This document shows positions 32,089 to 40,761 of a DNA stretch of 64,000 bases, in pieces. The number at the start of each line of letters is the position of its first letter. Position 1 is the first letter of the stretch. The notes beneath the pieces were generated by a model that had not been told where the DNA came from, made no database searches, and saw only the letters and a list, made by a program, of their open reading frames with translations. A program made the position numbers and the translations under genes. This DNA comes from Nonomuraea roseoviolacea subsp. carminata. Its GTDB lineage: Bacteria > Actinomycetota > Actinomycetes > Streptosporangiales > Streptosporangiaceae. The stretch lies in contig NZ_JAMZEC010000001.1 of assembly GCF_024172185.1 (NCBI RefSeq), positions 6,355,001 to 6,419,000 of the forward strand, read 5' to 3'.

Positions 32089-32880
32089 ATGAACGCGATG
32101 ACGAGATGGATCGACCTGGAAGGCGCCGTCAACGTCCGCGACCTGGGCGGGCTGCCCACCGTCGACGGAGGCGTCACCCGTTACGGCCGGATCTTGCGGT
32201 CGGACAACCTCCAAGGGCTCACGGACCGCGACGTGTCGCGCCTCGTGGGCGAGCTCAAGCTGCGGCACGTCGTGGACCTCCGCTCGACGGCCGAGGTCAC
32301 CCTGGAAGGACCGGGCCCGCTGGCCGGCGTGCCGGAGGTGACACACCACCATCTGACGCTGTTCGCCGAGGGCGGCCGGCACACCGACGTCGAGGCCGAC
32401 ACCATCGACGCCGACAAGGTGCTGCCCTGGCAGGAGCGCCAGCTCGACGAGGACCTGCGGATGACCGGGTTCTACTACGGCTACCTGCGCGACCGTCCAG
32501 ACTCGGTGGTGGCGGCGCTGCGGGCCATGGCGCTGGACGACGGCGCGGCCGTGGTCCACTGCGCCGCCGGCAAGGACCGCACCGGCGTGCTGTCGGCGCT
32601 GGCGCTGGAGGCGGCGGGCGTCACCCGGCAGGCGATCGTCGAGGACTACGTGGCGACGGGCGAGCGGCTGGAGCTGGTGCTGGGGCGGCTGCGCTCCAGC
32701 AGCACCTACCGCGACGACCTGGACTCGCGTCCGGCCGACGACCACATGCCGCGCCCCCGTTACATCCAGCAGTTCCTGTCGGTGCTGGACGAGCGGTTCG
32801 GCGGGCCGATGGGCTGGCTGGGGGCGCACGGCTGGACGGCCGCGGACACCGAGGCCATCCGGGCGCGCCTGCGCGACTGA
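32089..32880 (+). CDS. Tyrosine-protein phosphatase, DSP/PtpB-like
   Basis: 263 residues. The cysteine phosphatase loop is VVHCAAGKDRTGVLSALALE (H-C-x5-R; Cys near 163). The N-terminus NVRDLGGLPTVDGG and YGRILRSDNLQGLT matches the Mycobacterium PtpB-like group, which removes phosphate from tyrosine, serine/threonine or phosphoinositides. The C-terminal FLSVLDERFGGPMGWL is also typical. Cytoplasmic or secreted without a classical signal. Convergent with the radical SAM gene. Confidence 0.93.
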   Translation: MNAMTRWIDLEGAVNVRDLGGLPTVDGGVTRYGRILRSDNLQGLTDRDVSRLVGELKLRHVVDLRSTAEVTLEGPGPLAGVPEVTHHHLTLFAEGGRHTDVEADTIDADKVLPWQERQLDEDLRMTGFYYGYLRDRPDSVVAALRAMALDDGAAVVHCAAGKDRTGVLSALALEAAGVTRQAIVEDYVATGERLELVLGRLRSSSTYRDDLDSRPADDHMPRPRYIQQFLSVLDERFGGPMGWLGAHGWTAADTEAIRARLRD

Positions 32881-32887
32881 ACGGGCG

Positions 32888-32947
32888 TTCCGGCGTTCAG
32901 GTTCCGGCGTTCAGAAGGCGTAGCTTCCGGCGTTCAGAAGGCGTAGC
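32888..32947. repeat. Tandem 23-nt duplication at the 3' end of the radical SAM gene
   Basis: Units 32902-32924 and 32925-32947 (TTCCGGCGTTCAGAAGGCGT plus AGC), preceded by a partial copy at 32888-32900. The second full unit contains the stop codon (32934-32936) and last codons (Tyr-Ala-Phe) of the gene; the other copies lie downstream. Confidence 0.9.
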
Positions 32948-33992
32948 GGACGCGGCAGCAGGGGAGCTCGGCGGCGAGCAGGTCGAGGAGGGCGGCGACG
33001 TAGCGCCCCTTGTGGCCGGTGCGGTAGCGGACGTTCCAGCCGCCCGTCTCGGAGCGCTTGGCCTGCTGGAGCTCCGGCCGCCACAGCACCTCCTCCGCCT
33101 TCGGATGCCAGCCCAGGTTGACCTGGTGGAGCCGGTCGTTGTGGGTGAGGAAGATCACCTCGGCGGCGAGCTGGGCGCGGGCCTCGGGAGACAGCGCGTC
33201 GCCGAGCCGGCCCAGCAGCTCCGCCCAGTCCGCCAGCCAGCCGTCCCGGACCACCACCGGGCTCAGGTTGACGTGCACCTCGTAACCGGCCGCGACGAAG
33301 TCGTTGATCGCGTCGATGCGCTCGCCGATCGGGGAGGTGCGGATGTCCAGCAGCTTGGAGTCGGCGGCGGGCATGAGGCTGAAGCGGACGCGGGTGCGCC
33401 CCCGCGGGTCCCAGTCGAGCAGGTCGCGGTTGACGTACTTGGTGGCGAAGCTGGCCTTGGCGTTCGGCAGGTCACGGAAGAGCTCCACCAGGTCCCGTAC
33501 GTTGTCGGAGATCATGGCGTCGACCGAGCAGTCGGAGTTCTCGCCGATGTCGTACACCCACAGGCGGGGATCGACCTGGTTGGGCTCGGGCTTGTCGCCC
33601 TGGCGAGCGGCGTGCCGCCGCAGGTAGCCGGTGATCTGGTCGATGTTGGCGAACACCGTGATCGGGTTGCTGTAGCCCTTGCGGCGCGGCACATAGCAGT
33701 AGGCGCACGCCATGGCGCAGCCGTTGGCCGTGGACGGCGCGATGAAGTCGGCCGAACGGCCGTTGGGGCGGGCGGTCAGCGACTTCTTGACGCCGAGCAC
33801 GAGCGCCTCGGTCTTGATCCGCACCCAGCGGGCCACGTTGGCCTCGTCGCCGTACAGTTCCGGGATGCGGTGGTGGCTGTCGATCTCGACGATCTCGGCG
33901 CCGGGGAAGCGGCCGAGGATCTCCCGCCCGCGCGGCAGGGCGGCCGCCTCGGGCTCGACGTAGACGCGCCGGACGTCGAGGAGGCCGGTCAA
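32934..33992 (-). CDS. Spore photoproduct lyase family radical SAM protein
   Basis: 352 residues from TTG 33992 (GGAGC 4 nt upstream), chosen because family members begin near LLDVRRVYVEP. The [4Fe-4S] cluster motif C-x3-C-x2-C is in NGCAMACAYCYVPRRKGYSN (about 106-125). The block VKKSLTARPNGRSADFIAPS before it is typical. Classical SplB repairs spore photoproduct in DNA; this actinobacterial group lacks proof of that activity. The C-terminus carries two further cysteines (LPCCRVRYAF). Upstream in-frame sequence belongs to the Gfo/Idh region and is not part of it. Confidence 0.88.
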   Translation of the reverse strand: MTGLLDVRRVYVEPEAAALPRGREILGRFPGAEIVEIDSHHRIPELYGDEANVARWVRIKTEALVLGVKKSLTARPNGRSADFIAPSTANGCAMACAYCYVPRRKGYSNPITVFANIDQITGYLRRHAARQGDKPEPNQVDPRLWVYDIGENSDCSVDAMISDNVRDLVELFRDLPNAKASFATKYVNRDLLDWDPRGRTRVRFSLMPAADSKLLDIRTSPIGERIDAINDFVAAGYEVHVNLSPVVVRDGWLADWAELLGRLGDALSPEARAQLAAEVIFLTHNDRLHQVNLGWHPKAEEVLWRPELQQAKRSETGGWNVRYRTGHKGRYVAALLDLLAAELPCCRVRYAF

Positions 33993-34096
33993 CGGCGCTC
34001 CGGCTGTTCCACAGGACAACCCTATGCGGTCCTGGACGCTGAGTTGCCAGGTCAGGGCGGGTGCGCCGCGCCGGGCTCGTGCCGGAGGGCGTGCCG

Positions 34097-35137
34097 TCAG
34101 GCGAGGGTGACGACCGTGTGCTCGGCCGCCGAGCGGCGGGCCGCCTCCAGGACGGCCAGCGCGCCGGCCACGCTCTCGGGCGTGACCGGCGGCGGCGCCC
34201 CCTCGCGCAGGCACGCCGTGACGCCCCGGTAGAAGTCGAGGTACGCGCCGGGCAGCGTGGGCACCATGCCCTGCCGCTCGGTGTCGCCGAGGGTGCCCCA
34301 TCGCTCCTCGGGCTCCTCGCCGAACCCCGGGGAGTCGGGCGTCAGGCCGGCTCGCAGCCGCTCCTCCTGCACGTCCAGGCCGTCCTTGACGTACGCGGCC
34401 AGCGAGCCGAGCACCCGGAACCGGGGGCCGGGCCGGGCGGCCAGCGCGCTGGCCCACAGGTGGGACCTGGTGCCGCCGGCGTGGGTGAGGGCGAGGAAGG
34501 TGTCGTCGTCGCCGGAGACGCCGGCGCGCCGCACGTCGCTCTCGGCGTAGACCTCGCGCACCGGGCCGAAGAGCTCGATCGCCTGGTCGACGAGGTGGCT
34601 GCCGAGGTCGTAGAGCAGGCCGCCGATCTCCTCCTCGCCGCCGCTCTCGCGCCAGCCGCCCTTGGGCCGGGGCCGCCAGCGCTCGAAGCGCGACTCGAAG
34701 CGGTGGACCTCGCCGAGGGCGCCGCCCTTCACCAGCTCGCGCACGGTGAGGTAGTCGCCGTCCCAGCGGCGGTTCTGGAAGACGGTCAGCATGAGGCCGC
34801 GCTCCTCGGCCAGGGCGGCGAGCTCGCGGGCCTCGGCGGCGGTGCGGGCGAGCGGCTTGTCGACGACGACCGGCTTGCCGCGCGTGAGCGCCTCGGTGGC
34901 GAGCGGCACGTGGGTGCGGTTGGGCGAGGCGACGACGACGAGGTCGCACAGGTCCCACAGCTCGCCGGGGGAGGGCACGGCGCGCGCGCCGTAGCGGGTG
35001 GAGGCGTCGGCGGCGCGGCCCGCGTCGCGGGTCACCACGGCCGCCAGTGTCAGGCCCTCGGCGGCGTGGATAAGCGGCGCGTGGAAGTACGCGCCGGCCG
35101 TGCCGTATCCGATCAGGCCGACCCGGATGTCGCTCAT
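34097..35137 (-). CDS. Gfo/Idh/MocA-family oxidoreductase
   Basis: 346 residues. Rossmann motif VGLIGYGTAGAYFHAPLI (about 6-23), then the family signature EALTRGKPVVVDKPLARTAAEA (about 84-105) with the catalytic Lys of EKP/DKP. The C-terminal alpha/beta domain follows. NAD(P)-dependent oxidation of a sugar, inositol or related alcohol; substrate unknown. ATG 35137 has a TAGGCT box 6 nt upstream and no SD. It lies 104 nt before the radical SAM gene, same strand. Confidence 0.92.
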   Translation of the reverse strand: MSDIRVGLIGYGTAGAYFHAPLIHAAEGLTLAAVVTRDAGRAADASTRYGARAVPSPGELWDLCDLVVVASPNRTHVPLATEALTRGKPVVVDKPLARTAAEARELAALAEERGLMLTVFQNRRWDGDYLTVRELVKGGALGEVHRFESRFERWRPRPKGGWRESGGEEEIGGLLYDLGSHLVDQAIELFGPVREVYAESDVRRAGVSGDDDTFLALTHAGGTRSHLWASALAARPGPRFRVLGSLAAYVKDGLDVQEERLRAGLTPDSPGFGEEPEERWGTLGDTERQGMVPTLPGAYLDFYRGVTACLREGAPPPVTPESVAGALAVLEAARRSAAEHTVVTLA

Positions 35138-35143
35138 CGGGCC

Positions 35144-35149
35144 AGCCTA
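35144..35149 (-). promoter_or_regulatory. -10 box TAGGCT, leaderless oxidoreductase
   Basis: TAGGCT on the minus strand, 6 nt, ATG 35137. Confidence 0.55.
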
Positions 35150-35209
35150 ACGGGTGAGCGCCGGCCCCCTCGGTTCCCTCGCGGTCCTCCTCGTCCCGCC
35201 CTGTCGTCG

Positions 35210-36112
35210 CTACTCGTCGTCGCGTTCGGCCAGGAAGCGTTCGAACTGGGCGGCCAGCTCGTCGCCCGTGGGCATCTGCGCCGCCTCGGCGATGAGGTTC
35301 TCGCGGTCGGCGCCCCCGGCGAACGCGTCGTACTGCTGCTCAAGCCCCGAGATGGCGGTCGACAGCTCCGAGGACGCCTGGATCTGCTCCTCGATCTCGG
35401 CCGTGGTGCGCCGGGCGGCCTCGCGCAGCGCGTCCATGGGGAAGACCAGCCCGGTGCCCCGGGTCACGGCCTCCAGCGCGGTGACGGCGGCCTGCGGGTA
35501 CTCGGCCTGGGCCAGGTAGTGGGGGACGTGGACCGCGTAGCCGAGCGCGTCGTGGCCCTCGGCGCCCAGGCGGTACTCGATCAGCGCGGCGGCGCTGCCG
35601 GGCACCTGGACGCGGCCGAACGTGCTGGTCTGGTCGGCGTTGAGCAGTTCCGGCCGGCTGGCGTGCGGGGTGATGCCGAGCGGGCGGGTGTGCGGCACGG
35701 CCATGGGGATGCCGTGGACGGTGACGAGCCTGCTGACGCCGAGCCGCTCGACCAGCGTGCCGACGGCCCGGGTGAACAGCTCCCACTCGCGGTCCGGCTC
35801 AGGGCCGTTCATCACGAGGAACGGCACGCCGGTGGCGTCCTTCACCGCGTACACGGCCAGCTCCGGCATCTCGCAGGACACCCACCGGTCGGTGTCGAAC
35901 GTCATGACGGGGCGCCGGGAGCGGTAGTCGAGCAGCCGGTCCACGTCGAAGCGCGCCACCACCCGGTGCTCCAGCCCGTCGAGCACGTGCGCGAGCGCGA
36001 GCCGCCCGGCGCCTCCGGCGTCCACGAAGCCCTCGAAGTGGTAGAGCAGCACCGGGTCGGCCGGCTCCGGCACGTCGTCGGCGAGCTTGTAGAGATCCGT
36101 CGGGTCGAACAC
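35210..36112 (-). CDS. PAC2-family (proteasome assembly chaperone-like) protein
   Basis: 300 residues from GTG 36112 (AAAGG upstream). Visible PAC2 pattern: VLLYHFEGFVDAGGAGRLAL (about 22-41), DRLLDYRSRRPVMTFD, TGVPFLVMNGPEPDREWE, and GIPMAVPHTRPLGITPH. The C-terminal ~90 residues are acidic and helical. Actinobacterial PAC2 proteins are widespread, and a link to the bacterial proteasome has been proposed rather than demonstrated. Cytoplasmic. Confidence 0.9.
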   Translation of the reverse strand: MFDPTDLYKLADDVPEPADPVLLYHFEGFVDAGGAGRLALAHVLDGLEHRVVARFDVDRLLDYRSRRPVMTFDTDRWVSCEMPELAVYAVKDATGVPFLVMNGPEPDREWELFTRAVGTLVERLGVSRLVTVHGIPMAVPHTRPLGITPHASRPELLNADQTSTFGRVQVPGSAAALIEYRLGAEGHDALGYAVHVPHYLAQAEYPQAAVTALEAVTRGTGLVFPMDALREAARRTTAEIEEQIQASSELSTAISGLEQQYDAFAGGADRENLIAEAAQMPTGDELAAQFERFLAERDDE

Positions 36113-36483
36113 GGTTGGACAGCCTTTCCCTAGCTACTCTCAGGTGAAACCCACGGCGAGCCGGAACGATTCCGTGCACGGCACCCTATCGAGACAGAGG
36201 GGACCGGCCGGGCGGGGTCTGGCGGGCCAGGTTCGGCGGCGAAGGTGACACTTTGCTGCTGCCGGGGTCACGCCGGCGACCGTGCGCGGGCCCCGCGCGC
36301 CGCGCTGCCCGCCCGATCCGGGCGGCGACCGTCGAGGACACGGCGCGGCAGGTTCGCACACGGCGAATTCCGTGAATGGTTCCGTCAAATGGGTGAATAG
36401 TACGCAATAGTGCTAAATATCCGAAAATGACATGGAAGTTAGCGGCTGTGGTTTTTCGGACTGCAGCTCGTCATGCTGTATGA
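36113..36483. promoter_or_regulatory. 371-nt intergenic region before the terpene synthase
   Basis: No gene seen. The part next to the PAC2 gene is GC-rich. From about 36365 to 36470 it turns AT-rich, with AATAGT directly repeated at 36396-36401 and 36406-36411 (one helical turn apart), followed by TAAATAT (36414-36420) as a possible -10. CATGCT (36472-36477), 6 nt before GTG 36484, could alternatively drive a leaderless transcript. The repeats are candidate activator sites. Confidence 0.45.
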
Positions 36484-37485
36484 GTGGCTACTTCTGCGCG
36501 TCCCTTCACGAGGCGACCCCTCCGCATCCCCCCGCTGCCATGCCCGTTCCCGAACGAGATCAACGTGCACGCCGCAGAGGTCGACGCGGAGAGCCACGCC
36601 TGGCTGGCCGCCTCCAGCATGCTCGCCGGAGCCGACACCATCGAGCACTTCCGGCGCTCCCAGATCGGCCTGCTGGCCGCCCGCACCAATCCGTCCGTCC
36701 CCCGCGACAGCCTCCGGCTGATCAACGACTGGTACAACTGGTTATTCGCGTTCGACGACGCCTTCTGCGAGAGCGAACGGGTGGGATGCCGGGCCTCAGC
36801 GCTGGCCCGCGCCCTGCCGCCGCTCCTGGAGATCGTCGACGGGCGCCGCAAGCCCGATCCGGCCGACCCGTTCGGGGTCGCGCTCGACGAGCTGCTCCAC
36901 CGGCTGTCCGACATCGCCACCCCCGCCCAGGTGGACCGCTGGCGCATCACGGTGAAGGAATACCTGTTCGCCCAGATCTGGGAGGCGGCCAACCGGGAGG
37001 TCGACCTCATCCCCACGCCCGACGACTACATCCTGATGCGCCGCATCACCGGCGCCACCTTCACCTGCTTCGCGCTCATCGACGTGGGCGGCGGCTACCG
37101 GCTCGAGGCGGAGGAGTGGCACCACCCGGACGTGCGCGCCCTGTCGGACCTCGCGTGCGACCTCATCGGCTGGGACAACGACCTGCTGTCCTACGCCAAG
37201 GAGCGCGACCGCGACAAGGCCCGGCACAACCTCGTCACGGTGCTGGGCACCCACCGCGCCCTCACCCTCCAGGAGGCCCTGGAGGAGGTGGCGCGCATGC
37301 ACGAGGCCGCGGTCACCGCGTTCGTCGCGCGGCGCGCGGCCGTGGAGCAGTGGGCGTCGCTGCCCGTGCGCAAGTACGTGCGCGGCCTGGAGAACTGGGT
37401 GCGGGGACACATCGAGTTCTCCCTCGGCAGCGCCCGCTACGTGCACGCCTGGCCCGCCGGCACCCGCTGGCCGCGGGTCGTCTGA
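36484..37485 (+). CDS. Class I terpene synthase
   Basis: 333 residues from GTG 36484, which directly follows an in-frame TGA. Metal motifs: D91-D92-A-F-C-E96 (a DDxxxE version of the Asp-rich motif) and NSE triad N232-D-L-L-S236-Y-A-K-E240. A pyrophosphate-sensor Arg lies near 187 and the C-terminal RY pair in SARYVHAW. Ionises a prenyl diphosphate and cyclises it; length fits a sesquiterpene-type cyclase, product unknown. Codon 87 is TTA (36742-36744), suggesting bldA control. No prenyltransferase or P450 is adjacent. Convergent with a STAND ATPase. Confidence 0.92.
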   Translation: MATSARPFTRRPLRIPPLPCPFPNEINVHAAEVDAESHAWLAASSMLAGADTIEHFRRSQIGLLAARTNPSVPRDSLRLINDWYNWLFAFDDAFCESERVGCRASALARALPPLLEIVDGRRKPDPADPFGVALDELLHRLSDIATPAQVDRWRITVKEYLFAQIWEAANREVDLIPTPDDYILMRRITGATFTCFALIDVGGGYRLEAEEWHHPDVRALSDLACDLIGWDNDLLSYAKERDRDKARHNLVTVLGTHRALTLQEALEEVARMHEAAVTAFVARRAAVEQWASLPVRKYVRGLENWVRGHIEFSLGSARYVHAWPAGTRWPRVV

Positions 37486-37524
37486 CACCCGCCTTCCGGG
37501 CAGCCCCTCCCCGCCCCGAGAACG

Positions 37525-39630
37525 TCAGCCGTCCGAGGTGTCCAGCTCGCCCAGGGCGAGCGCGGACGCCTCGTCGAGGTCGAGCCGCGCGCCCGCCTCG
37601 AAGGCGGCCCGGTAGGCCGCCTCGCCCAGCGCCTTCTGGCACTCCTTGACGCACCGCTCGTGGTCGCTGGTCAGGAACGGCGCGCCGAGCATCGGCAGGC
37701 CGGCCGTGCGCCAGTTCTGCTGCAGCGCGCCCAGCAGCTTGGCCGCCACGGCGCTCTGCTCGTCGGCGGCGAAGATGCGGGCCATGGTCTCCAGCCCGAG
37801 CAGGGTGCCCAGCGTGTCGTGGAAGTGCCGCTTGATCCGCACGCCCTCGCGGGCGCTCTCCAGCGCCTGACCGGTGCGCCGGGTCGCCAGCCTGGTGATC
37901 GACAGCGCCCACTGCGCGTACGAGCTGACCCACAGCTCGCCCCGCTCCCGGCACACCTGCAGGCAGTCGACCAGCAGCGACTCCGCCTCGTACAGCTCGC
38001 CCTGCGACGACAGCACCAGCGACAGCTCGACGATCGCGGGCAGCAGACCCGGGGTGAGCTCCTTGTTGTCGGTGTTGAACTCGATCGCCACGCCGAGCAG
38101 CGCGCTGGCCTTCTGCAGGTCGCCCTGGAGCAGCGCGGCCGTGCCCTGCATCTTGGAGGCGAGGATGACGGCCTTGGAGTCGCCGACCCGGACCGCCTCG
38201 CTGCTGCACTGCTCGGCCGCCTCCAGCGCGCCCGCGCTGTCGCCCTGGGCGCTGCGGACGTACGACAGCACCCACAGCGCCTTGCAGCGCTCCTTGCTCA
38301 CGCCCGGGTTGGCGTGCAGCGCCCGTTCCAGGTACAGGCGGCCCTCGCGGGCGAAGCCGCAGCACACCCACATGAACCACAGCGACGACAGCAGCGTCAG
38401 CGCCTGGAGCGCCGAGCCGGGCGTGCGCAGCGCGTGCTCCAGCGCGACGCGCACGTTGTCGTGCTCCTGGCGCATCCGTACGAACCAGTAGATCTGCCGC
38501 GGGACGGACCACGCGTCCTCGCCGCGCTGGGCGAGGGTCAGGTAGTAGTCGAGGTGACGCTGGCGCATGCGGTCGCGCTCGCCGAGCTTGTCCAGCCACT
38601 CCTCGCCGTACTCGGCCAGCGTGTCGATCAGCTTGTAGCGCACGCCCGCGTGGTTGCTCCGGATGAGCAGCACCGACTTCTCCACCAGCCCGGTCACCAG
38701 GTCGGTGATGCGCTCGGCGGCCAGCCGCTCGTCGGCGCAGACGAACCGCGCCGCGTCCAGCTCGAAGTCGCCGGCGAACACCGAGAGCCGCGCCCACAGC
38801 AGCCGCTCCGCCGGGTCGCACAGCTCGTGGCTCCAGCCGATCGCCGCCCGCAGCGTCTGGTGGCGCGGCAGCGCGGTGCGGCTCGCGCCCGCCAGCAGGC
38901 TGAACCGGTCGGCCAGCAGCTCCACGATCTGCTCCACCGACAGGGCGCGCAGCCGCACGGCCGCCAGCTCGATGGCCAGCGGGATGTCGTCGAGCCGCCG
39001 GCACAGCTCGGCCACCGCGCCGATGTTGCGCTCGTCGAGCACGAAGTCGGGCACCACGGCCCCGGCCCGCGCCGCGAACAGCTGCACCGACTCGTTGGTG
39101 AACAGGCTCTCCGCCGGGTCGTCGCCCGGCACCTGGAGCGGCGGCACCGGCACCACGTGCTCGTACGGCAGGTGCAGCGACTGGCGGCTGGTGGCCAGCA
39201 CCTTCAGCCGGGGATTGCTCTCCAGCAGCTCCTCGACCAGCTCGGCACAGCCCTGCACGAGATGCTCGCAGGTGTCGATGATGAGCAGCATGTCACGGTC
39301 ACCGACCCACTCCGACAGCGTCTCGGAGGCGGCCCGCGAGGACTGGTCGGCGATGCCCAGCGCCGAGGCGATGGTGTGCCGGACCATGCCGGAGTCCTGC
39401 AGCCGGGCCAGGTCGGCGAACCAGACGCCGTCCTCGTACTGGGCGCGCACCTGGTGGGCGAGGCGCAGCACGGTGCGCGACTTGCCGACCCCGCCGATCC
39501 CGGTCACGGTGACCAGCCGTGACTCGCCGAGATGGCGCTTGAGGTTGGCGAGAAGGCGTGTGCGCCCCACGAAGCTCGTGAGCTCCGCCGGCAGATTGCC
39601 CTCTCGCCGCCAGCCGGTCGGGGTGGCCAT
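37525..39630 (-). CDS. AfsR/LuxR-like STAND ATPase with helical repeats, no DNA-binding domain
   Basis: 701 residues from ATG 39630 (GAGG 6 nt upstream; GTG 39642 is an alternative). It starts ELTSFVGRTRLLANLKRHLG, then P-loop TGIGGVGKSRT (about 43-53), Walker B MLLIIDTCEHLV, sensor VLATSRQSL, and LPLAIELAA-like IPLAIELAAVRLRAL: the NB-ARC-type core of SARP/LuxR ATPase regulators. Helical TPR-like repeats fill ~390-640. The chain ends in ALALGELDTSDG, about where LuxR relatives continue into an HTH; none follows in any frame before 37486. It may be a signalling partner. Convergent with the terpene synthase. Confidence 0.88.
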   Translation of the reverse strand: MATPTGWRREGNLPAELTSFVGRTRLLANLKRHLGESRLVTVTGIGGVGKSRTVLRLAHQVRAQYEDGVWFADLARLQDSGMVRHTIASALGIADQSSRAASETLSEWVGDRDMLLIIDTCEHLVQGCAELVEELLESNPRLKVLATSRQSLHLPYEHVVPVPPLQVPGDDPAESLFTNESVQLFAARAGAVVPDFVLDERNIGAVAELCRRLDDIPLAIELAAVRLRALSVEQIVELLADRFSLLAGASRTALPRHQTLRAAIGWSHELCDPAERLLWARLSVFAGDFELDAARFVCADERLAAERITDLVTGLVEKSVLLIRSNHAGVRYKLIDTLAEYGEEWLDKLGERDRMRQRHLDYYLTLAQRGEDAWSVPRQIYWFVRMRQEHDNVRVALEHALRTPGSALQALTLLSSLWFMWVCCGFAREGRLYLERALHANPGVSKERCKALWVLSYVRSAQGDSAGALEAAEQCSSEAVRVGDSKAVILASKMQGTAALLQGDLQKASALLGVAIEFNTDNKELTPGLLPAIVELSLVLSSQGELYEAESLLVDCLQVCRERGELWVSSYAQWALSITRLATRRTGQALESAREGVRIKRHFHDTLGTLLGLETMARIFAADEQSAVAAKLLGALQQNWRTAGLPMLGAPFLTSDHERCVKECQKALGEAAYRAAFEAGARLDLDEASALALGELDTSDG

Positions 39631-39739
39631 CGGCAGCCTCACGTGGGGGTAGGCGACACCTGCCCTGGCATCGTACCCTCGCCGCCCGCCGATGTCCGGT
39701 CTCCCGCGCGGCCCGAGGGGTCAGGTTTGTACGTCTCGA

Positions 39740-39745
39740 TAGCAT
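39740..39745 (+). promoter_or_regulatory. -10 box TAGCAT, leaderless small gene
   Basis: TAGCAT, then GTATGCC (7 nt), then GTG 39753; supports that GTG over the ATG at 39744, which overlaps the box. Confidence 0.5.
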
Positions 39746-39752
39746 GTATGCC

Positions 39753-39869
39753 GTGAGCGACTATCTCCCGGAACAGACGTCCGACGACACCGACCTCGGC
39801 TGGGGCGACGAGCGCGACGACGACGCCGACGCCTTCTACCTCGACAACAAGCCCCCGCACTGGGGCTGA
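39753..39869 (+). CDS. Small acidic conserved-type protein, 38 residues
   Basis: GTG 39753 to TGA 39869. Product begins VSDYLPEQTSDDTDLGWGDE and ends YLDNKPPHWG. I recall the pattern SDYLPEQT...GWG...PPHW from small hypothetical proteins of actinomycetes, though I cannot verify it here. It is rich in Asp with a terminal PPHWG. No function is known to me. An in-frame ATG at 39744 would add three residues. It has its own -10 box. Its stop lies 4 nt from the stop of the convergent ABC permease. Confidence 0.72.
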   Translation: MSDYLPEQTSDDTDLGWGDERDDDADAFYLDNKPPHWG

Positions 39870-39878
39870 GCGCTCAGC
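39865..39878. other. 14-bp palindrome spanning two convergent stop codons
   Basis: GCTGAGCGCTCAGC is perfectly self-complementary and contains the TGA of the small gene (39867-39869) and the TGA of the minus-strand permease (39876-39874). Confidence 0.6.
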
Positions 39879-40761
39879 TCACCACGTCCTTGCGGCGGAA
39901 GCGGCGGAACGCCACCGCGACCAGCACGGCCGCGTAGGTCACCGACACCGACGCGCCCCTGATCATCCCGCTCAGGTCGGGCTCGGGCGCGAGGGCGTCC
40001 AGCCACGCGGTGTTCCAGAACGTCGGCAGGAACTCCCGGGCCGGGCCGAGCGCCTCCACCGCCTGCAGGATGCTGCTGACGATCCACAGCCCCACGGCCC
40101 CGCCCACCGCGCCGAGCGGCGAGTCGGTGACCGTCGAGATCAGGAAGGCCAGCGCCGCCACCACGAGCTGGCTCACCAGCGCGTACGCGATGACGATCCC
40201 GAAGCGCGGCAGCACGTCGAGCGCCGGGATCGTCTCGCCCGTGCCGGGCACCTGGATGTCGTTCCAGCCGAACGCGAGCGTGCCCGCGAGCAGCGCCATC
40301 AGCGGCAGGACGACCACCGCGCTCGCCGAGTAGCCGAGCGCCACGACGAGCTTCTGCCGCAGCAGCCGGTCGCGCGGCACCGGCGCGGCCAGCAGGTAGC
40401 GCAGCGACGACCAGCTCGCCTCGCTGGAGACCGTGTCGCCGCAGAACAGCGCGACGGCCACGACGAGCAGGAAGTTGGCCGACACCGACAGCACGAACGC
40501 CGCGAAGTTCAGCCCGCCGGCGGTCGCGAGGTCGGAGACGCGCAGCGACGCCTGCTGCTGACCGCCGCCCTGCGGGCCGAGCTGGAAGGCGAGCACGAGG
40601 ATCCAGGGCAGCGCCAGCAGCAGCCCGAACATGGCCAGCGTGCGCCGGCGCTTGAACTGCCGGACGATCTCCACGCGCAGGGGCAGCGTGCGGCTCGGCG
40701 CGTAGCCGGGGGCGTGCGCGTGACCGGATGCCCGCGCGGGGCCGGGGGCGGTGGTGGTCAC
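39874..40761 (-). CDS. ABC-2 type transporter permease
   Basis: 295 residues from GTG 40761, overlapping the ATPase stop as GTGA. Six hydrophobic segments: about 46-62, 92-115, 145-175, 200-220, 228-250 and near 270. The loop DTVSSEASWSSLRYLLAAPVPRDRLLRQKL is the typical coupling segment of ABC-2 permeases. It pairs with the upstream hydrolase-ATPase fusion to form one exporter in the cytoplasmic membrane. Substrate unknown. Confidence 0.92.
   Translation of the reverse strand: MTTTAPGPARASGHAHAPGYAPSRTLPLRVEIVRQFKRRRTLAMFGLLLALPWILVLAFQLGPQGGGQQQASLRVSDLATAGGLNFAAFVLSVSANFLLVVAVALFCGDTVSSEASWSSLRYLLAAPVPRDRLLRQKLVVALGYSASAVVVLPLMALLAGTLAFGWNDIQVPGTGETIPALDVLPRFGIVIAYALVSQLVVAALAFLISTVTDSPLGAVGGAVGLWIVSSILQAVEALGPAREFLPTFWNTAWLDALAPEPDLSGMIRGASVSVTYAAVLVAVAFRRFRRKDVVS

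Noticed and set aside
32934..34958. A single 674-codon minus-strand frame joining the radical SAM protein to upstream sequence.
   Set aside because: The upstream half is a shadow of the Gfo/Idh/MocA gene; similarity starts at TTG 33992.
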